Origin: Leptomonas pyrrhocoris
Lineage: Eukaryota > Euglenozoa > Kinetoplastea > Trypanosomatida > Trypanosomatidae
Length of the DNA stretch: 64,000 bases
Reading direction: 5' to 3'
Assembly (NCBI RefSeq): GCF_001293395.1
Contig: NW_015438385.1
Location: forward strand, 1 to 64,000
Part shown: positions 11,460 to 20,956 of the stretch, piece by piece
Layout: the number at the start of each line of letters is the position of its first letter
Numbering within the stretch: the first letter of the stretch is position 1
Translations under genes and position numbers: made by a program
The notes under the pieces: model-generated
Told to the model about the DNA's origin: nothing
Database searches by the model: none
What the model saw: only the letters and a program-made list of their open reading frames with translations

Positions 11460-14108
11460 CTACGCTACAGGGAAGTTCATCCGCAGCCACGCGCGGTCGA
11501 GAAGCAGCTGCAGCTCCCGCGATGCGATTCCCGACGAGGCCGTCCCTGCACACGACAAGAGCTCCCTTGCATCCACCGGCTGTCCGCTCAGCTGCCCCCC
11601 CTGCCCACCGCGTCCTTCCAGCACCAAACGATCCAGGTTCATCTTCTTCGCGGCAATGCACAGGTGCCGCTCTGCCTCTACGGTGTGCGGGCTCACCAGT
11701 CGGTACACCGCCACTGGTCGCGTCTGCCCAATGCGGTGACACCGGTCCACTGCCTGCAAATCGTTGTGGGGGTTGAAGTCCCCGTCGAGAAGGATGACGG
11801 TGTCCGCGGCCGCGAGATTTAGGCCGGACCCGCCTGCGCGAGTGCTGATGAGGAAGAGAAACAGCTCTGGCGACGATGGGGGTGAGACGGGCCCTGGTGG
11901 TGGTGCGCTCTGCTCCGCAACTGTGGCGCTGTGTGGTGTTGTAGGCTTTGTTGCTGGAGATGAGGGGGAGATGTGGGGTGACCGTCCACATCCGTTATCG
12001 TAGGAGGGAGGCATTTCGTTTGTGTTAGGTCGCTGCACGAGATTGGCGTAGCATCGCTTTACGCATCCTTCGGATTTCAAAGGATTGTTGGCGGCAATTT
12101 CATTGAGAGACTGGTCGGGTAGAATACCACGCGGATATTCCTGGCCACGCGACGGCGACACCACGGCGGACGACGCGCTTGAAAACGCATGTTCGAAAAT
12201 GGCGTCGTCGGCCGCAACACCACACAGAAAGCTGCGCGCATCGCACGTGCGTTGTCGCTTTCGTGCACTTGTCTGCAGCGCCGCCGCGTGGTGCCGGCGT
12301 GCCTCAGCAGCTACCGTTGAGCCTCCCACTCTATACGCACGGCTGCAAAGTGCGCTCGTCAGATCGGTCTCCGCGCCGAGCTGCGTTGCACGCCCGCCTT
12401 GAAAGAGACGAATAGCCTCGCCGCGTTCCTCCGTGGTGGAGGCGCCGTCGAGCCGGGTGTAGAGCAAAAGGCGGGACTGCAGGGCACTCATGCAGGGCTC
12501 CGAGGTGGACCCGGATGCCTCATCGGCGCTCGCCTCGTCATGTGCGCACGCGGCTGAGCACTCACCTTCAATTACCTTGTTTTTTAAGCACAGGTACTCC
12601 TCCACCAAGTCAAGTGCTCTCGTCATCTGCGAGAAGAGCAGCACACGATGGCCACCTCGGCGCAGCAGCGGCAGCATCGCGTCGAGCACCTGCAGCTTAC
12701 CCGAGTGGCTGATCAAAGCGTCAAGCCGCGCCGCCGCGGTGCGTCCGGCCCCGGTGGCTGTGTCGGAGGATACGCCGGGGGCGACTTCCTCAGCAAACTC
12801 AGGAAACAGGAAAGGGTGAAGGCAGCACTTCCGCAGGTGCGTCAGACGGCCTGTCGCGTACCTTTCCTGCTCCCTCACCCGATTGTAGAATACCTGCTGG
12901 GCTTCGGTGAGGGGGGTGGGGAGGTACAGGTCGTACTTCGGTGGGAGACGAATGCCCGCGGAGGCTTTGGTGCGACGGAGCAGAAACGGCTGCAGGGCGC
13001 TCCTCAAGTGAAGAAGCAACTGATGAGCCGCGGCGTCTGTCCCGTGTGAAGATGCCGCGTTGGATGCACGAGCGTCCACCGTAGAACCGCGCGGGACCGG
13101 CTGGAAACAGTCATCGCTGTCCGGCGGTGCAGGGGAAGAAAACAACGACCTCGTCGTCTCATCCTCCGACGCGTGACAGCCGTCGGAAAGGGCCGCGATG
13201 GCCTCGCGTGCCTCTCGCTGCGACATGTCACTGTGACAAAACAGCTGCGGCGCCACATACTCCAACAACGTCCACAGCTCCTCCAGATTGTTCTGCAGAG
13301 GCGTTCCAGTTAGAATCAGCCGCATGGGGCTGTCTGCCTTGCGCAGGGCACGCAGCAGCTTACACTCCACGTTCTTCAGGCGCTGTGCCTCGTCCACCGT
13401 GGTCACGTCCCACCGCAGCAGCCGTGCGAGGGCAGCGCCGTCGGCCATGACGGACTCGTAGCTCGCCAGCACGACCCCGCCCACCTCCCTCGCCAGGACA
13501 GTCGCCGGCGTGCCGGCCGCCCACTGCGCGCGTAGCCGGTCGCGGTGCTGGAAAGCACGACGGTGCCGTCGGCGCAGCCGCGACCGCAGACGCGCTCGCT
13601 CGTCGTGCGAGCCGTGGAAGAGTGTCACGTGCATCCACGGCAGCCATCGGTGCAGCTCCCTCTCCCAGTTGTCGAGAGTGGAGAGGGGGGCGACGATGAG
13701 GTAGGTGCCCAGAAGGCCACGCCTCGCCAGCGCCGCGTAGAAGACGAGGATTTGGATCGTTTTGCCGAGCCCCATTTCGTCCGCGAGGATGCCGTGAAGG
13801 CCGAGTGCGTGCAGGGCCAGCAGCCACCGCACACCCGCCAGCTGATGGGGCAGTAGGCAAAGCGACGGATCACTTGGGTCAGTGCTACCTGCTTCAGCTC
13901 TTATTTTGGAAGGGGGGCCGGCGACTGTGGCGGAAATCGTGACGTCAAAGGGAAAGAACTCCTGACAGCTTTCGACGTGGTGCACGGCTGCACCCTGACG
14001 CTGAGCTTCCATGTTTGCGTGGATGAGCGTATGTGTATGTTGGGCACTCTGGGCCATCGACGTTGTCGCCTGAAGCAGGGGCGAGAAGTCGGTGGCGACG
14101 CCAGTCAT
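11460..14108 (-). CDS. SNF2-family helicase/ATPase
   Basis: An 882-residue protein. Lobe 1: LPHQLAGVRWL (motif Q-like), DEMGLGKT (about 110-117, Walker A), VLASYESV, DEAQRLKN (about 240, Walker B) and LTGTPLQNN (motif III). Lobe 2: RVLLFSQMTRALDLVEEYL, YTRLDGAS, then STRAGGSGLNLAAAD (motif V) and DRCHRIGQTRPV (motif VI with arginine fingers). This is the full set for SNF2 chromatin remodellers, which use ATP to move along duplex DNA. Closest in feel to the CHD/ALC1-like or ISWI-like group; no chromodomain, bromodomain or SANT domain is seen. Odd: about 190 residues of low-complexity, Ser/Ala/Arg-rich sequence separate the YTRLDGAS region from motif V, and an acidic/Ser-rich insert lies in lobe 1 after LLEYVAPQLF. 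The ATG at 14106-14108 is the first in frame. Confidence 0.9.
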   Translation of the reverse strand: MTGVATDFSPLLQATTSMAQSAQHTHTLIHANMEAQRQGAAVHHVESCQEFFPFDVTISATVAGPPSKIRAEAGSTDPSDPSLCLLPHQLAGVRWLLALHALGLHGILADEMGLGKTIQILVFYAALARRGLLGTYLIVAPLSTLDNWERELHRWLPWMHVTLFHGSHDERARLRSRLRRRHRRAFQHRDRLRAQWAAGTPATVLAREVGGVVLASYESVMADGAALARLLRWDVTTVDEAQRLKNVECKLLRALRKADSPMRLILTGTPLQNNLEELWTLLEYVAPQLFCHSDMSQREAREAIAALSDGCHASEDETTRSLFSSPAPPDSDDCFQPVPRGSTVDARASNAASSHGTDAAAHQLLLHLRSALQPFLLRRTKASAGIRLPPKYDLYLPTPLTEAQQVFYNRVREQERYATGRLTHLRKCCLHPFLFPEFAEEVAPGVSSDTATGAGRTAAARLDALISHSGKLQVLDAMLPLLRRGGHRVLLFSQMTRALDLVEEYLCLKNKVIEGECSAACAHDEASADEASGSTSEPCMSALQSRLLLYTRLDGASTTEERGEAIRLFQGGRATQLGAETDLTSALCSRAYRVGGSTVAAEARRHHAAALQTSARKRQRTCDARSFLCGVAADDAIFEHAFSSASSAVVSPSRGQEYPRGILPDQSLNEIAANNPLKSEGCVKRCYANLVQRPNTNEMPPSYDNGCGRSPHISPSSPATKPTTPHSATVAEQSAPPPGPVSPPSSPELFLFLISTRAGGSGLNLAAADTVILLDGDFNPHNDLQAVDRCHRIGQTRPVAVYRLVSPHTVEAERHLCIAAKKMNLDRLVLEGRGGQGGQLSGQPVDARELLSCAGTASSGIASRELQLLLDRAWLRMNFPVA

Positions 14109-16067
14109 TTTGGCAAAGCTGCCTGTCTGATGAAAGGAGAAGAGAGCACGTGAGCAGGAGGAGTGACAGGTCGACGCTGAGGGAGAAGGAGAGAGAATAC
14201 GCTAGTACGAAAAGAAGCAAATGCGTGAGGCCAGCACGCCGGCATCTTCAACGAGTGAAAGTACTGCACAGAGAAACTCACTGGAGGGAATGAAAAACTG
14301 TTCCTTGTGGCATGCAACACGTCACTGTTCCACGTGGGTGCATGTAGCTGTTCATCACAACGAAAAACATCTGCTGCTGTCTGTCCGTTTGTTTAGAAAA
14401 AACACAATGAAGGAGTGAAATCGATCATCGCCGAGTTCCCCGCACTCCACTTTCTTCAGCGCCATTTCCGGTGGAGATCGGCCATTTTTCGTTCTTGGGG
14501 GAATCTTTGATGCACCTTGAACGACGGTCGTGGCGTTGCACCTGTGCGATACACCGAATGTACCGGTAGATACAATTATCTGTGCTTGCAGAAGACACAA
14601 ACAAGAAAAAAAAATAAACGCAGCCGGCGCGCCGCGAGCCCAGCAGTCTCCACAGTGAGAGAGAAGAAAAAGAGAAGAGAGAAGATTTCGGCTCACCTAC
14701 CCGCTCTCCATTCTCGTCACATCCACACACAAACAGATCGAATACAAAGCAAAGTAAAACGCCTAGCGTACACCTCTTCAAAAAAAGAAAGAAAGAGAAC
14801 ATACAGGAGTATATTTATGTGTTGAAATATAGCTTTCGAGGATAGTGAAGCCCAGAAGGAAGGTCCTGCCGCGCACCGGCTTGGTGAGGCAAGAATGCAT
14901 GGCAGTACAGTCGTGCTATTTGTTCTTCGTTGCTTCAGTTGGTGGTGGCTTGCGGGTCGCTACATAAAGCATAGAGGGAAATGGCGTTTTGTGGGGAGAG
15001 AAAGAGATCTCACACGATCGAGAAAACAAAAAAAAGGTAGCCGTTCAGGTCTTAACTTGCGCTGTGCACATCAGGAGCATAATCGTGGCAACAGCGATGT
15101 ATGCTCCGTTTCGAGCTGTTGCGGAAAAGAAGGGGGAGAAGAGAAGAAGCCAAAGAAAAACAACGCCGTTTGTTTTCGCTTCAGAGTTGTGTGTGTGTGT
15201 GTGTCTGTGTCTGTGTCTCTGGAATGAGGTGCCTTCGGCCACCATAGCTGTGTCGGCGGCTCGCCTCGTCCATCTTTACAGCATCAACAAACCACCACGA
15301 ACCGCCACACCTGCGGATGAACGGCGCCAACCATTCCATGAAGCACCCTCACCATCACGGACACAAAGGAAAAGAAGAAGGAAAGAAAAAAACACAGAGC
15401 GATGACCGAGCCAGCAGAGAGGAAAGACAGCAAGAATGCGGACCGCGTTTTCCGATGTGTTGCAGCACACCGACGCCCCTTCTTTAAAGACACAAAAAGC
15501 AACAGTAGAGAACGCATTTAAAAGCCTAAAACGAGAAAGCGTGCGCACCGCACGCGACAGCCTCAAATGAAACACGCCGAAAGACGGCATGGAAGCAGAA
15601 AAACAGAGAAATGCGCGCACAACGCAGCGGGGATACACCAGAGCAATTAACCAAGAACAGAATCGTACAGTTCCAGCGCATAACAAAACCGTACAAAAGG
15701 AAAAGCAGGGGTGGGGCCTACACCACAGGAAGACAACAACGATGAACTACAGCGCTGGAATCGGAGTGTAAAACGCTCACGAAGGGGAGGTAGTCAAAAC
15801 AAATAAAAACGCGATTAATGAAAGCAGTTGTGGCCGTACCAACCAGCACACTCAGCAAAAGAAAATGCGAAGAAAAAAAAACGGCTACCTAGCTATTAGG
15901 TACACTTATCGGTCGCTCTGTGCGTGCGGGCGACCTTTAAAAACGAAGAACGATAAAAAGGCAGTAGCGCGCGGAAGTCGGTTTTGCACCTACAAAATGA
16001 GAGGAGAAGAAAACGCCTTTCGCAGTTTTGGCGAAGCCGCGTCTTCACTAATCTCGTGGTCCAGCTT
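14109..16067. other. Long intergenic spacer (2.0 kb)
   Basis: No supportable gene. Purine-rich on the plus strand throughout, with a (GT)n run near 15,186-15,204 and several A-runs. It probably contains the 3' UTR of the family member at 16,068. Confidence 0.5.
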
Positions 16068-17072
16068 CTAGTTTTTATCACTAAGCGACGCCGCGTAGTA
16101 CACCTCATTACTCGCCAAGTCTGGGGGGCTGGAGCGCAGGTATTGGCCACGGCCGTACACCTTCGCCGAGGTGCGACGGCGAAACAAGGGCCGGTACTCG
16201 TGCTCCGCCTCACGGATGTAATCCTTCACCTCTTGCAGATGTTGCTTCTCCGAACCGGGCCCCGTCGCACGGTGGTGAAACGGTGAGATGTCTCCTGGCG
16301 CCGCGGTGAGCTGCAATTCGCTTGTGACGCCCGTCACCACGGAGTTCGGGTAGGCGCTGAGGTAGCTGTCCGTGAAAACGAAGTACCCCCCTTCGCCCAC
16401 CACACGACGCCGACGCTGATGCGGCGCGGTGTTAGCCGATCTTGCAGGAGAGGCAACAGAACTATCTATTGTGAAGAAGCCGAAGGTGTCGTTGCCCCCC
16501 TGTGGCTCCACTGACACCGCTTCCGAGTTGCCCTCATCATTGCTGCTTATACCCGGCTGCTGCTCTCGCCGAGCGCGTTCACAGGCGGCCTGCCGGCGTC
16601 GCTCCACCACCTCGTCGATGGCGGCCTCAAAGCGTTCTTTTACACGCGACTGCAGCAGCGGGGTGCTCTCGGGGGTGACCATCTCAAACAAAATGGCAGC
16701 ATCCTCCAGGGGTATCATGCTCTCGTCCATCACCGCCGTCCCCAGCGCAGGACCGGTGAAGCGGGCACTCAGAGCCGACGGCAGCGCCTCCGGGTAGGCG
16801 GCATGGCGTGCGCTGCCGGTGTGACTATGCGAAGCGCTATTCGTCGCATCGCCCGGGGCGGACGAAACCGGCGGAGAGGCCGTTCCCTGACTGCTGTGAC
16901 GCTGGCTGTGGTTATTGTCTGAGGGGTAAGTGCCGATTGGGCTGGCGGAGGCGTGGTGCCGGTGGTGGCCAGAGAAGAGGCCGAAGTGATGATGTTGATT
17001 TTGCTGCTGCTGAGCTTCCGCCCCCGCCAGGTAGCTGCTCGTGGAGGTGACAAGACGGAGAAGGTTTGGCAT
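16068..17072 (-). CDS. Divergent member 1 of the GNV-GG-VYG family
   Basis: 334 residues, function unknown. N-terminus: Gln/His-rich low complexity (QQQQNQHHH, GHHRHH). The family marks are recognisable but stretched: EALPSAL at 95-101, GPALGTAV where others have GPxGNVV, GEGGYFVF at 226-233 and KVYGRGQYL at 304-312. Residues about 120-170 are charged and helical (possible coiled coil) and replace the short E/W helix of other copies. No signal peptide or membrane helix is seen. It is separated from the main array by the phosphatase cluster and is the most diverged copy. The spacing of GG to VYG and the final YL support family membership, but this remains a judgement from motif order. Confidence 0.7.
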   Translation of the reverse strand: MPNLLRLVTSTSSYLAGAEAQQQQNQHHHFGLFSGHHRHHASASPIGTYPSDNNHSQRHSSQGTASPPVSSAPGDATNSASHSHTGSARHAAYPEALPSALSARFTGPALGTAVMDESMIPLEDAAILFEMVTPESTPLLQSRVKERFEAAIDEVVERRRQAACERARREQQPGISSNDEGNSEAVSVEPQGGNDTFGFFTIDSSVASPARSANTAPHQRRRRVVGEGGYFVFTDSYLSAYPNSVVTGVTSELQLTAAPGDISPFHHRATGPGSEKQHLQEVKDYIREAEHEYRPLFRRRTSAKVYGRGQYLRSSPPDLASNEVYYAASLSDKN

Positions 17073-17780
17073 GGCGAGGCACTCCTGTTACACCAAGGAA
17101 GCTAGCAATACAAAAAGGTGAGCTATGCGTGGCGAAGGGCTATGCGAAGAATACAACACTCGTGTGTTTACTATTATTAAGAAAAGCGCCTCTTTTGAAC
17201 TCCTCGGACTGTGAAGAGCGCTGAACGGAGGGGGAGCGTTTTCTCACAGAAGAAAACAAAACTATTGAGAGTAGCCGTGTGCGGCGAACGTGGAATACTC
17301 GATGTCGCAGTATTGAAATAATTGCTGCCGTTTGCCGCGCGCGCGGGAGAGAGAGCGGGTGTTGAGGAAAGAGGAGCCGGCGAGAGGAACAAGTAAACGC
17401 AGGGATCGAACGCTACTCGTCCCCTTTCAAAACCGACCGAAGGGAAGGAGGGAAGAACTCGTGCGATTCAACGGAGCAACGCTACGCGGACTCTCGACAA
17501 CAGAAGAAGCAAAAACGCAGCTGACCGCCACATTCAGACGCCAACCGTTTCCAACAAATTTGGAGTTCTTCCGACCTGGTCAGGCTCGATATTTAGACAA
17601 ATAAAGCTTTTTGAAGGTAAATAAACCGAGAAACAAAGGAACGCAGAAGTGCTGTTATTTCCGTCGGGCCGTAGTCACGCCTTCGTTTTCGACATTCCTA
17701 CCAAAGACAAAGAGTGACCAGAAACAAGGTCAGCAACGACTCCGTGGCTTCATCTCCAACCGTAATTGCGCTTCTGCCAC
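17073..17780. other. Intergenic spacer
   Basis: About 700 bases; no gene or repeat of note is seen. Purine-rich plus strand. Confidence 0.5.
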
Positions 17781-18881
17781 TTACTGCGGGAGAAAGCAGG
17801 CGAGGGAGTCTGCGACGTACTGCGGTATCATCAACGTGTTGCCCTCCGCCTCCGCCCTCTCCACGTCGGCCAGTCCCTCAATCCCGCTCAATACGAGCAT
17901 CGTCTTGCACCCGGCCCCGTTGCCGAAGGCCACATCCGTCGTGAGTCGGTCACCAATCATAATACACTCTGTCTGTGGGCTTTGAATCTGCTCAGCCGTA
18001 AAGAGAATCTTCGCCAGGTCCACGTGGGGCTTCCCGCACACTGCGTCCGGCGCACGGCCGATCGAGGTGCGCAGAGCACTGACCATCGCTCCCGCACCCG
18101 GCAGCAACGCTCCCTGATTGCCGACCGCGAGTTGTGGGTCCTCATTAGTGGCGATGAACAACGTCGGTTTGCCCGGCTCGCCCTCCTTTTGAGAAGACTT
18201 CGGCGGCCCTTGCAGCGTCAGAGAAGCGTAGGCGAGCTTCAGACCGTTGAAGTGCTTATCGAGACCCGCCACTACCGCCACGGGGTTGAGGTCCGTCAGG
18301 GAGATCTTCTCCTCGTTGTCCGTGCCGGCCTGCGTCGCGCGGCACGTGTTCCCGTCGCACACCACCAGACGCTTCAGCGGAGCGGGCAGGCATGGCACAC
18401 GCCACGCATCGCCGAGCAGCTCTGCATCGTAGCCGCCGGCCTTCTCCGCGTCGTGCAGCTCCACGCCGTACGTGATGAAGCCCGGAGCCAGCACGCGCTG
18501 CAGCTCGTCGTGCAGGCCCTGCTCCCCGATCACAAACACGTTGCCGTGCACCAGCGGCTCCTCGCCAGGTGCGGCCGCCGTGCCAAGGAGCTGCTGGAGA
18601 CGCAGCGCGGCCGCGTAGGCGCTGTTGTAGCACTCCCTCGCCTGCACCCCTTCGATGCCCTTCGCGGCGAAGGACTGCTGCAGCTGCGCACGGGAGAGGG
18701 AGGCGTTGTTGGACAGGAAGCGGACCTCCTTGCCCTGCGAGCGCAGGTACCGCAGCGTCGCCGGCACACCCTCGATAACGTGACTGCCGCTCCAAATGAC
18801 GCCGTCGATGTCCAGCAGGATGTACTTCAGCGGCGAGGCCAGCAGCTGTGCCGCTTGCGCAGGCGTCACACGTTGCGGCAT
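17781..18881 (-). CDS. HAD phosphatase, 4-nitrophenylphosphatase/PGP type, copy A1
   Basis: 366 residues from ATG 18879-18881 (M-P-Q-R-V-T-P-A). An in-frame ATG at 18,923 would add 14 residues. The shorter start is preferred because the fragment at 26,635 begins at the matching Met. HAD motifs: LLDIDGVIWSG (nucleophile Asp and acid Asp), FLSNNAS (motif II), the lysine in CGKPH, and MIGDRLTTDVAFGNGAG (motif III acidic pair). The order and the large insert between motifs II and III fit class IIA HADs with a C2 cap (NagD, 4-nitrophenylphosphatase, phosphoglycolate phosphatase). These cleave small phosphate monoesters such as 2-phosphoglycolate. The natural substrate here is not deducible. The N-terminal half is identical at DNA level to copy A2 at 20,957 (see the repeat entries). 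It is followed upstream by type B copy B1 in the same direction. Confidence 0.92.
   Translation of the reverse strand: MPQRVTPAQAAQLLASPLKYILLDIDGVIWSGSHVIEGVPATLRYLRSQGKEVRFLSNNASLSRAQLQQSFAAKGIEGVQARECYNSAYAAALRLQQLLGTAAAPGEEPLVHGNVFVIGEQGLHDELQRVLAPGFITYGVELHDAEKAGGYDAELLGDAWRVPCLPAPLKRLVVCDGNTCRATQAGTDNEEKISLTDLNPVAVVAGLDKHFNGLKLAYASLTLQGPPKSSQKEGEPGKPTLFIATNEDPQLAVGNQGALLPGAGAMVSALRTSIGRAPDAVCGKPHVDLAKILFTAEQIQSPQTECIMIGDRLTTDVAFGNGAGCKTMLVLSGIEGLADVERAEAEGNTLMIPQYVADSLACFLPQ
18274..18856. repeat. 583-bp perfect repeat, unit 1 (in phosphatase A1)
   Basis: Base-by-base comparison shows this stretch is identical to 21,444-22,026 with no gap (offset 3,170). Just left of it, A1 and A2 differ clearly (their C-terminal halves are only paralogous). 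Just right of it identity stops at the A2 breakpoint. This is the signature of gene conversion, or of assembly collapse. Confidence 0.9.
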
Positions 18882-19316
18882 TGGCACTACGATGGAGGTC
18901 TCTATTATCGGTTGGAGGTGCACAAGGAGTAGGGATCAAAATAGAAGAACGCGCTTTTCCCTTCAAAGGGCAATGTATAAGCGTCGACAGATGGCTATGA
19001 ATTTGAGATGCGAAACACTGAAGGCAGATGCGGGTGAAAACGTGGTGCGGTCGAGGCGGTGTAAAGGCACCAGAAAGGAGAAAGAAAAAAGGAGTTGTGA
19101 CCGTACTGCGTGTTCATCGGCAGGAAATGATGGTCATGTACATAACAACAACACAATGAGCCTTTTCCTTAGCAAATACGAAGCTGAACTTTCACGTTGC
19201 AATCAAAGCAGATGTTCCGTGCTAAAGCTGCGGAGTCCTTCATGCAGACCTGAAGTGAAAGAGGATTATAAATTTTGTGCGGAGTGCCGAATCACTCCTA
19301 ACAATAGTAAACCGAT
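18882..19316. other. Intergenic spacer between phosphatases A1 and B1
   Basis: About 435 bases. No gene is seen. Confidence 0.5.
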
Positions 19317-20369
19317 TTAGCCTACGTCGCTGCCCACAACCTCCGCAGCGCCGAGAGGGAGGAAGTCCGCCAGCGAGTTCAGCACCAAGTCCGGGAGTTC
19401 GTCTACGGCGCCGTTTGCTTCGAGCGCTTCCACATCTTCGAGTTTCTGCGCACCGCTCAGCACCAACGCCGTTTGCGCCCCGATGCCCTTTCCAAACTGG
19501 ATGTCCGTCATCAAACGGTCCCCAATCATGACCATGCGCCGCGGGTCCACACGGTGGCCATCCCGCGCCTCCCTTTCCAGCAGCAGATGCCCCAGCGTTG
19601 GACTGGGCTTGCCACACATCACGTCCGGCGCGTGACCGATGGCCGTCGTCACAGCAGCGAGCACCGCGCCGGAGGCGGGGAGCAAAACGTGATTGGCGCC
19701 GGCGGGATCGGAAGGGTCGGGGTTTGTGCCCACAAAGACGGCGTTAGAGTTGCTTTGCAGCACCGCGGCCGCACAGGCCAGCTTCGTCATGTTCAGCTCA
19801 AAGTCGAGACCCACCGCCACCGCAACAAAGTTCATTTCACTCAACGACACACGCCTTCCTTTGTAGAGCTCTGCAACACGTGGGTCGTCTGGTGGGGGCA
19901 GCAGTGGACTCTCCATTGCCGCCGCGACCGTGTCGGGGCGATAAGGCACGTCTCTCAGCTCCGCACCGTACGTCGTGTAGCCAGGTGCGAGAACGGCGCG
20001 CACCTCGTCATGAATGCCGGGCCCACCAACGATCAGCACGTTGCCGTGCACCAACCCATCCTCCGTCTGGGCGAACCGCTCACGCAGGTAGAGGGCACTG
20101 GCGTAGGCGACGGTGTAGATTTCCTCCGTCGTGACACCGCGGATGCCTCTGTGCGCGAACTGCCGTGCAATGGCGCCGCGGCTGTAGATGAGGTTGTTGG
20201 AGATGAAGCGGATCTGCTTGTGCTGCGCGCGCAGGTATTCCAACGCTTCTGGGATGCGTGGAAGGACGGCATCGCCCGACCACACCACGCCGTCGATGTC
20301 CAAGAGAAGGTACTCCACTGCCGAGCACAGGTCCACCACTGCAGAGGAAGAGGCGACGCTCACGGGCAT
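19317..20369 (-). CDS. HAD phosphatase, 4-nitrophenylphosphatase/PGP type, copy B1
   Basis: 350 residues from ATG 20367-20369 (M-P-V-S-V-A). An upstream in-frame extension to 20,567 is rejected as it lies in spacer-like sequence. HAD motifs: LLDIDGVVWSGD, FISNNLIYSRG, CGKPSPTLG and MIGDRLMTDIQFGKGIG. Class IIA cap region between about residues 100 and 220. It differs from the A type by a longer segment before the final motif (LLLEREARDGHRVDPRR) and by ending DFLPLGAAEV. The same type-B features recur in the plus-strand copy B2 at 25,008, so A and B are old paralogues and the A-B pair was duplicated as a unit. Expected reaction: hydrolysis of small phosphate esters; substrate unknown. Confidence 0.92.
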   Translation of the reverse strand: MPVSVASSSAVVDLCSAVEYLLLDIDGVVWSGDAVLPRIPEALEYLRAQHKQIRFISNNLIYSRGAIARQFAHRGIRGVTTEEIYTVAYASALYLRERFAQTEDGLVHGNVLIVGGPGIHDEVRAVLAPGYTTYGAELRDVPYRPDTVAAAMESPLLPPPDDPRVAELYKGRRVSLSEMNFVAVAVGLDFELNMTKLACAAAVLQSNSNAVFVGTNPDPSDPAGANHVLLPASGAVLAAVTTAIGHAPDVMCGKPSPTLGHLLLEREARDGHRVDPRRMVMIGDRLMTDIQFGKGIGAQTALVLSGAQKLEDVEALEANGAVDELPDLVLNSLADFLPLGAAEVVGSDVG

Positions 20370-20956
20370 TACGTTATGGTGTGTGCGTGTGTGTGCGTGT
20401 GTGGGGGGCCTTTGTGGTTGGCTGTAGTGAAGGGAACGCGTTCTTTGCTTAGGCGTTTCCTTTGCAGAAACTGAAATTTGGAAGGAGTAATGAGGCCAAA
20501 AAACGCAAGAGAGGAATTGCCACGCAACGAGGGCGTAACGCACCGCTGTCGCATCGCAGCAACGCACTCAGCTGGTTTTCTATGCCGGCAGGCACGGCTT
20601 GCGACACCTATATGATCGAGCGTAGGGGTAGGTTTGTCCTCCGCAGGATAGTTCTTTATGATACTTATTTATACCTTGTTTAGCAAACCGTTGGAAGAGC
20701 TGCGTTGAATATGCGCTCTGTGCCTTAAAGAAAACAAGAAGCACCGATATGTATCGGATTCTGAAAGAAGAATTGTTTAACGCATTACGCAAATTACGGC
20801 GCATGTTGCAATTTGAGGGGTTATTTGTTTTGAGCGGAAGACCGTGGAAGAGGACGGAGTGGGCCCTCTGGCTGTATGATACAGCACTCCAAAGGGACAG
20901 GGAAATGGTTCATTTGCACCCTTCACCCCTCCTTCCTCTTCTCCCACAATCACCGG
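20370..20956. other. Intergenic spacer
   Basis: About 590 bases. A GT-rich run (20,377-20,403) lies just upstream of the B1 start and would be in its 5' UTR. No gene is seen. Confidence 0.5.

Noticed and set aside
17766-18932. Long plus-strand open frame across phosphatase A1
   Set aside because: It is the antisense shadow of a GC-rich gene; it repeats at A2 only because the DNA is identical.
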